Shown: positions 59,144 through 64,000 of the stretch, in pieces
How the letters are laid out: every line of letters starts with the position of its first letter
How positions within the stretch are numbered: position 1 is the stretch's first letter
NCBI RefSeq assembly: GCF_027587025.1
Contig: NZ_JAPPTI010000002.1
Coordinates: forward strand, 372,001 to 436,000
Reading direction: 5' to 3'
Origin: Vibrio sp. LaRot3
GTDB taxonomy: Bacteria; Pseudomonadota; Gammaproteobacteria; Enterobacterales; Vibrionaceae
DNA: 64,000 nt
Program-made: the position numbers and the translations under genes
The notes under the pieces: model-generated
The model's input: the letters and a program-made list of their open reading frames with translations, nothing else
Databases searched by the model: none
What the model was told of the DNA's origin: nothing

Positions 59144-59758
59144 ATGAACAACGCCAACCTAAAATTACTTAAAATTCTCACAGCTCTTTATTCGCTTGTG
59201 TTTGTATTCGCTGCTATCGAGCCTGTATCTCGCGCGGTATGGATCGCAGAGATAATCCCTGTCGTCATTGCTGTGGCAATCATCTGGTGGATGTCTCGTT
59301 CTTTCGTTTTTTCCAAAACCGCTTATGTATTGATGTTTGTTTGGATTGTGATGCATACCATTGGTTCTAAATACACCTTTGCAGAAGTTCCGTTTGATTG
59401 GTTCAATAACCTCATTGGCTCAGATGATCGAAATCACTTCGACCGCGTGGCGCATTTCTCGATAGGCTTTTACGCCTACCCTATTGCCGAATATCTCATT
59501 CGTAGAAACTTAATGAAACCCGTACTGGCGTGTGTTTTCGCCCTATTCTCAATTATGTCGCTTGCGGCTGCTTATGAAGTGATTGAGTGGTGGTATGCCG
59601 AACTGGCGGGTGGCGATGAAGGGATCGCGTTCCTAGGCTCTCAAGGTGACATTTGGGATGCCCAAAAAGATATTCTAATGGACACCCTAGGCGCAATCAG
59701 TTCGCTATTATTGATGAAGTTTCAAGGTCGAGTGGTTGCTTCTAACCAACTGAGATAA
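59144..59758 (+). CDS. DUF2238 membrane protein (YjdF family)
   Basis: A 204-residue inner-membrane protein with about five segments. Signature elements are HTIGSKYTFAEVPFDW, RNHFDRVAHFSIGFYAYPIAE and GSQGDIWDAQKDILMDTLGA, as in YjdF / DUF2238. Start ATG at 59144; the frame upstream (to 59039) is probably leader. Its last 37 bp overlap the end of cutA on the other strand, so the transcripts converge. Confidence 0.85.
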   Translation: MNNANLKLLKILTALYSLVFVFAAIEPVSRAVWIAEIIPVVIAVAIIWWMSRSFVFSKTAYVLMFVWIVMHTIGSKYTFAEVPFDWFNNLIGSDDRNHFDRVAHFSIGFYAYPIAEYLIRRNLMKPVLACVFALFSIMSLAAAYEVIEWWYAELAGGDEGIAFLGSQGDIWDAQKDILMDTLGAISSLLLMKFQGRVVASNQLR

Positions 59759-60036
59759 GGGTTATAACCTTCGACAAACGGAACTTGGATAACCTGAGGT
59801 ACTTCATAGCTGTGGTGAGCAACAATGACTTGCTCTAACGCTTGATAATTCTTCTGAGTGGTTTTTATCACTAAAAGCCACTCTTTATCATTGCACACCT
59901 TTCCCTGCCAAACATAGTGGCTCTCAATCGGCATGGTTTGGATACAAGCTGCTAGTTGTTGATTGAGTATCTGTTCAATCAGTGCCTGCTTGTTTTCTTC
60001 ACTATTGGTGGTGGTTAGAGTAATGCAATACGCCAT
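59722..60036 (-). CDS. cutA: Divalent cation tolerance protein CutA
   Basis: A 104-residue protein of the CutA family: YCITLTTTNSEENKQALIEQ at the start, AACIQTMPIESHYVWQGKV (Trp-Gln-Gly-Lys) and YEVPQVIQVPFVEGYNPYLSW at the end. It forms trimers in the cytosol or periplasm and is linked to copper tolerance. Start ATG 60036 with GAGGGA upstream; the upstream in-frame ATG at 60075 is less likely. Confidence 0.9.
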   Translation of the reverse strand: MAYCITLTTTNSEENKQALIEQILNQQLAACIQTMPIESHYVWQGKVCNDKEWLLVIKTTQKNYQALEQVIVAHHSYEVPQVIQVPFVEGYNPYLSWLEATTRP

Positions 60037-60057
60037 TATTTTTCCCTCAAACGTAAA

Positions 60058-60084
60058 AAAGCCAGTGTTCATCACTGGCTTTAG
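60058..60084 (-). terminator. Terminator after the RND pump operon
   Basis: Stem GCCAGTG / CACTGGC (60061-60079) around TTCAT with AAA and TTT extensions (60058-60082). On the minus strand the T-run follows. It closes the adaptor-pump operon. Confidence 0.85.
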
Positions 60085-60108
60085 TTTACTTGCAAACCCT
60101 TTAGTGCA

Positions 60109-63100
60109 CTAGGCTTGCGTCAGCTCTGGTTGAACCTCGACCGCTTTGTCTCTAAAGAACAAGCTGTACAGCACTGGTACAACACCAAGTGTCAGCACTG
60201 TCCCTACAGCCATACCAAAGATCATAACAATCGCCATCGAATACCAGAATTCACCACCTGAAATTGCAAGTGGAATCAGTCCGAGTATCGTAGTTAAGGT
60301 TGTCATAACGATCGGTCTGAATCGTTCTACACACGCTTCGATAATCGACTGTCTAACACTCAAACCGTTATCGCGTTGCTGCTCTATGCAGTCAATCAAT
60401 ACGATGCCGTTATTGATGATAATCCCGGCTAAACTGAAGATACCAAGCATGGCTGGGAAGGTGAAATACGCATCCATAACCAATAGACCAGATACTGCAC
60501 CAATAAGCGACAGTGGAATGGTCATCAGAATAATTGCTGGACGACGTATCGAGTTAAATTGCAATAACAGCAATAGAACCATCACAGCAAAGCAGTGCGG
60601 CAAATAACCAAATAGCGCGCCGTTGGCTTTGCTTGCGCCTTTCAGCTCACCACCCAACAAGATCTCATACCCCGACGGTAGATCGAGTTCAGCCAACTTA
60701 GGTTGTACGATGGCATTTAACTCACTCGCTTGTAGCGAATCATGTTTCACGCTTACGGTAATGGTTCGTTCTAAGTTGAATCGACGAATCACCGATGGCT
60801 CATTTTTGGTTTCAATGTGAGCAAACTGCAACAGCGGCAGTGATGCGCCCGACCCTGTAGCAACGATCTGCGCCGAAGTAAGCTTCTCGATTTGTTTGTC
60901 TGAGTCTGCGCCACTGATCATCACTGGAATCACATCGTCATTATCTCTAAAGCTTGTGACTTCACGACCACGCAGGTAACTGTCTAAGCTGTTTGCGATG
61001 TCCCGGCTCGTCGCTCCTGCTCGTAAAGCTTGCCCCTGTTCGATGTTTACGATCAGTTTTGCAACGTTGTTTTCCCAATCGTTACGGATACCTACCGCAC
61101 CCGGCACTTGGCGCAATGCATTTTCTATCTGCTTAGCAAATACCTGCAGTGTTTCAATATCACTGCCTACTACTTGATATTCAACCAAGCCAAGTTCTGT
61201 ACCACCCAGCCACATACGTTTTGCTTGGCCGCTCGCCTCGGGAAGATCTGTAGTAAAGAAACGGTTGGTTTTCTCAACCATCGCCAGCGCACCTTCCACA
61301 TCTTTGGTGTTCACCACTAAGAATGCGCGGTTGGTAGCTCGGTCGATCGGAGACAATGCTAAGAAGAAACGTGGGCCGCCATCACCAATGTAAGCGACTG
61401 TATTAACGACATCTGGATTTTGTTCTTTATCCAATAACCAGTCATTGAGTCGTTTGGTGACTTTGGTTGTTTCTTCGACTTTCGTACCTGCTGGTAAGTC
61501 AACAAACACCAGGTATTGGTTACGCTCAGAACCCGGCATGAACTGTACAGTAATGTATTTGAATCCATACAACGAAAGAGCAAAGATGCCAATTACCGCA
61601 GCCAAAAATACCCAGCGGAAACGGATGATATTGGTGATCGCCGCACGATACCCTAGATGGAACCGGCTCTCTTTTTGCGCTGTCGCTTGTTTAGGTTTAC
61701 TGCTCATAAACCAAACACACAGCACTGGTGTTGCGAACAAACACAAGAACCAAGATGACAGCAGCGCCAACGAAATTACCTGTGATAGAGAACGCAGGTA
61801 TTCACCCGTGACATCTTGAGCTAGAAGTAACGGCATAAAGGCTAAGATGGTTGTTAACGACGAGGTAAGCAGCGGTACGGCCATCGTTTTTGAAGCTTCA
61901 ATAGCGGCTTCAACCTTATCCACGCCCTGCGCAATTTTGCTTTTGATGAACTCGGCAATCACGATGCCATTGTCCACCAGCAAACCAAGTGCAATGATGA
62001 TTGCTGCAATAGACATGCGTTGCAACTCCACTCCCCAAATGCTCATGCCAATCACGGTCATAAGGATGGTCAGTGGTACGATGCTGCCAACGATCAGGCC
62101 CATTCTCAAACCAAGGAACAACATCACAACTGCTAATACAACCGCTACGGTTTGCATCAAGTTACTGGTTGCAGAGCTAACCGCCACTTCTACTTTTTCA
62201 GGTTGGAAAGTGGCGATTTCAAGCGACATTCCCACTGGCAGTTGTGGTGTGTATTCGGCTAAGAATGTTTGAATATCTACGCCAAATTCATCACTTTGTG
62301 CACCATCGACCATAGCAGCGGCAATCGTAATCGCACGTTCACCATTAAAGAACACTGGCGTATTAAAAGGCTCTTCGTAGCCTCGGTAGACCTCCGCCAA
62401 ATCACGTAGAAAAACGGAGTGTCCTAGCTCTCGAATGTACAAATCGACATTGAGAATATCCTCAACCGTTTTAAAACTGCCCGTCGGTTCGATTTCAATC
62501 TCTAGAGTGTCCGTTTCAATCAAGCCACCCGGCAAAACAACATTACGTTCATTCAGCGCTTGGCCAACCTGCTTAAACTGGAATTTGTCATTTTCTAACG
62601 CATCTGGCTTGGCTTTAATCCATACTCTTTCTTTATTAACACCATACAACTCAACCTGAGAAACCGTTGCCACACTGTTCAAGCGATCTTGAAGCCATTC
62701 CGCCGTCTTGTTTAGCTCACGCTGAGAAAAATCCTCTCCGGTTAGTGCTAACGTCGCTGAATAAACTTGACCAAATTCGTCATTAACAAAAGGCCCTTGT
62801 GTGCCTTCCGGTAATTCCGCCACCATTGCGTTCATGCGATTACGCAAATTGTCCCAAATCGGTTGCAGGTCAAAGTACCGATCGTGCACTGACACCGTGA
62901 TCTGCGAGAAGCCCGTCTGTGACATTGACTTAATGTCAGTCACCTCTGGGATTTGTTTGATCTCGCGCTCTAATGGTTTTGTGATGAACTTTTCCACACG
63001 CTCAGGAGACATCCCCGGAAACTGAGCAACCACCACGGCGTTACGAATTAATATTTCTGGATCTTCTTTACTCGGCGCGTTCAAAAATGTTTGGTAACCA

Positions 63101-63174
63101 ATCACCAATAACATCAACAGGAAAACTTGAGTAAATCGCTTATAATCCAGCGCTAACTGAGTCAACTTATGCAT
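60109..63174 (-). CDS. RND family efflux pump, inner-membrane subunit (HAE1-type)
   Basis: A 1021-residue RND transporter with 12 membrane segments and two large periplasmic loops. Features: VVVAQFPGMSPERVEKFITK in the first loop, the proton-relay region IIIALGLLVDNGIVIAEFIK near 395 and GIFSLAGIIINNGIVLIDCI EQ near 930, and GEFWYSMAIVMIFGM near 975. It expels drugs or toxins with the adaptor encoded 9 bp upstream. It resembles the Vibrio VexK/VmeK group rather than AcrB. No outer-membrane subunit gene is in the window. Confidence 0.88.
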   Translation of the reverse strand: MHKLTQLALDYKRFTQVFLLMLLVIGYQTFLNAPSKEDPEILIRNAVVVAQFPGMSPERVEKFITKPLEREIKQIPEVTDIKSMSQTGFSQITVSVHDRYFDLQPIWDNLRNRMNAMVAELPEGTQGPFVNDEFGQVYSATLALTGEDFSQRELNKTAEWLQDRLNSVATVSQVELYGVNKERVWIKAKPDALENDKFQFKQVGQALNERNVVLPGGLIETDTLEIEIEPTGSFKTVEDILNVDLYIRELGHSVFLRDLAEVYRGYEEPFNTPVFFNGERAITIAAAMVDGAQSDEFGVDIQTFLAEYTPQLPVGMSLEIATFQPEKVEVAVSSATSNLMQTVAVVLAVVMLFLGLRMGLIVGSIVPLTILMTVIGMSIWGVELQRMSIAAIIIALGLLVDNGIVIAEFIKSKIAQGVDKVEAAIEASKTMAVPLLTSSLTTILAFMPLLLAQDVTGEYLRSLSQVISLALLSSWFLCLFATPVLCVWFMSSKPKQATAQKESRFHLGYRAAITNIIRFRWVFLAAVIGIFALSLYGFKYITVQFMPGSERNQYLVFVDLPAGTKVEETTKVTKRLNDWLLDKEQNPDVVNTVAYIGDGGPRFFLALSPIDRATNRAFLVVNTKDVEGALAMVEKTNRFFTTDLPEASGQAKRMWLGGTELGLVEYQVVGSDIETLQVFAKQIENALRQVPGAVGIRNDWENNVAKLIVNIEQGQALRAGATSRDIANSLDSYLRGREVTSFRDNDDVIPVMISGADSDKQIEKLTSAQIVATGSGASLPLLQFAHIETKNEPSVIRRFNLERTITVSVKHDSLQASELNAIVQPKLAELDLPSGYEILLGGELKGASKANGALFGYLPHCFAVMVLLLLLQFNSIRRPAIILMTIPLSLIGAVSGLLVMDAYFTFPAMLGIFSLAGIIINNGIVLIDCIEQQRDNGLSVRQSIIEACVERFRPIVMTTLTTILGLIPLAISGGEFWYSMAIVMIFGMAVGTVLTLGVVPVLYSLFFRDKAVEVQPELTQA

Positions 63175-63183
63175 GACGACTCC

Positions 63184-64000
63184 TTAAATGCCTTTCCATA
63201 AAGAGACTTTTTGCCCTTCATACAGATACGGCACGCCCGCGACGACGACTTTTTCACCTTCAGCTAGATTATTCACCACAACAACGCGAGTGTTCACCGT
63301 ACGCAAGATATCAACGTAACGTTTCTCTAGCGTCATCTCTGGTGTAATCACATAAATCGGCGCTTGGGTTTTAGTATGTTTGCCGTCTGGGGCACTTAGA
63401 TCAAATGCCTCAAGAGGTAAGCGAACTACGTTTTGTTGTTTTTCTCCGATACGAAAATCAATGTTCGCGGACATACCATTTCTTAGCAGCTTGGCATTTT
63501 CGGTCAACTTGTCATCCGTCATGATCAAAGACACGCTATAAGCATTGCCCTTTTCAACGACAGCACCAATTTCACTGACTTCGCCAACAAAAGGTAGATT
63601 ATGAAGGGCAGGAATCGTGACATTCAGTTTGTCACCAAACTTAACTTCACCGATAAGACTTTCTGGTACCAGAAAATCCACTTGATAAGCACTGTAACTG
63701 ATTAGCTCAACAACCGTTGTTCCTGAGTTGATCTTGGTAAACTCATCCAAAAATACCGCACTGACTTGGCCAGAAAATGGCGCATAAAGCTTAGTGCGTT
63801 TTAAACTCAGGCGAGCGTTGTTCACGTCTGTTTGAGCGACGTTTGTTTGCTGAGTTTTCGCGTCTAAATCTGCTTTAATAGACAGTAGCTCTGAATCGGA
63901 GACAAAACCTTTGTCTTGTAGTTTTACTGCGCGCTGATATTGGTCTTCGACCTGACGCTTAGCCGCAATTGCCGACCCTAATGACGCTTTCGCCTTTTGT
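63184..64000 (-). CDS. Partial RND periplasmic adaptor (HlyD/MFP family)
   Basis: The frame is open to the window end, so the N-terminus and any lipobox are missing. Visible part (271 residues): an alpha-helical coiled coil (AAKRQVEDQYQRAVKLQDKG, then DLDAKTQQTNVAQTDVNNAR), then the lipoyl half TKLYAPFSGQVSAVFLDE, beta-barrel (QVDFLVPESLIGEVKFGD) and membrane-proximal domain (KRYVDILRTVNTRVVVVNNL AEGEKVV). It links the RND pump to an outer-membrane channel. First gene of the operon. Confidence 0.87.
   Translation of the reverse strand, partial: QKAKASLGSAIAAKRQVEDQYQRAVKLQDKGFVSDSELLSIKADLDAKTQQTNVAQTDVNNARLSLKRTKLYAPFSGQVSAVFLDEFTKINSGTTVVELISYSAYQVDFLVPESLIGEVKFGDKLNVTIPALHNLPFVGEVSEIGAVVEKGNAYSVSLIMTDDKLTENAKLLRNGMSANIDFRIGEKQQNVVRLPLEAFDLSAPDGKHTKTQAPIYVITPEMTLEKRYVDILRTVNTRVVVVNNLAEGEKVVVAGVPYLYEGQKVSLWKGI

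Overview
The window looks like a Vibrio chromosome of the Harveyi clade (V. parahaemolyticus / alginolyticus / campbellii type). The reasons are two BCCT compatible-solute transporters with a CosR-type regulator, a chromosomal Qnr protein, an EmrD-like exporter, FabV, and above all a long run of small cassette genes separated by Vibrio-type attC repeats. The species is inferred from gene content; no rRNA or tRNA gene was seen.

Layout. (1) 1-4290: end of a cNMP/CBS/DUF294 signalling protein, a DEDDh exonuclease and a BCCT transporter, all on +, closed by a strong terminator. (2) About 4352-26576: an integron cassette array of about 36 genes, nearly all on the minus strand, with about 30 recognisable attC sites. 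Most carry TAAC-GCC at the low-coordinate end and TTTGTTA at the high-coordinate end. No integron integrase, attI or Pc is visible at either end, so this is a CALIN-type array (cluster of attC lacking an integrase) or a detached part of a larger superintegron. (3) 26664-29410: a second, convergent BCCT transporter paralogue and a divergent MarR-type regulator (CosR-like), then a small membrane protein. (4) 29390-36158: a Fur-box-preceded cysteine-rich protein, EmrD and MATE drug exporters, a HopJ-family protein, an AraC regulator, a VasI-like protein and Qnr. (5) 36102-41276: a five-gene nickel/metallophore ABC importer (nikABCDE type). (6) 41272-44856: Nudix + GNAT, DUF5680, a RES/Xre toxin-antitoxin pair and galE. 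(7) 45248-64000: 5-oxoprolinase genes pxpABC, an FAD oxidoreductase, a YbbA/YbbP-type ABC exporter divergent from tesA, fabV, a GAF-EAL protein, an ABC-class ATPase, a DnaJ-related protein, DUF2238, cutA and an RND efflux pump whose adaptor runs off the window.

The array is the accessory part. Its cargo includes three GNATs, two rhomboid proteins, an SDR, a PhzF homologue, a CYTH protein, a chloramphenicol-phosphotransferase-like kinase, a LysE exporter, a Nudix hydrolase, a MerR regulator paired with a carboxymuconolactone-decarboxylase-like protein behind a classic 19-bp-spacer MerR promoter, two lysozyme-inhibitor-like secreted proteins and a secreted acyl-carrier-like protein without the phosphopantetheine serine. 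Several cassettes look decayed: a nonsense codon in a GNAT, a 5-bp duplication frameshift in a rhomboid gene, ATA/ATC in place of start codons, and a membrane-protein pseudogene with three stops. Several attC sites have lost their central part. This fits an array that no longer turns over through its own integrase. All calls come from reading the sequence; no database search was run.
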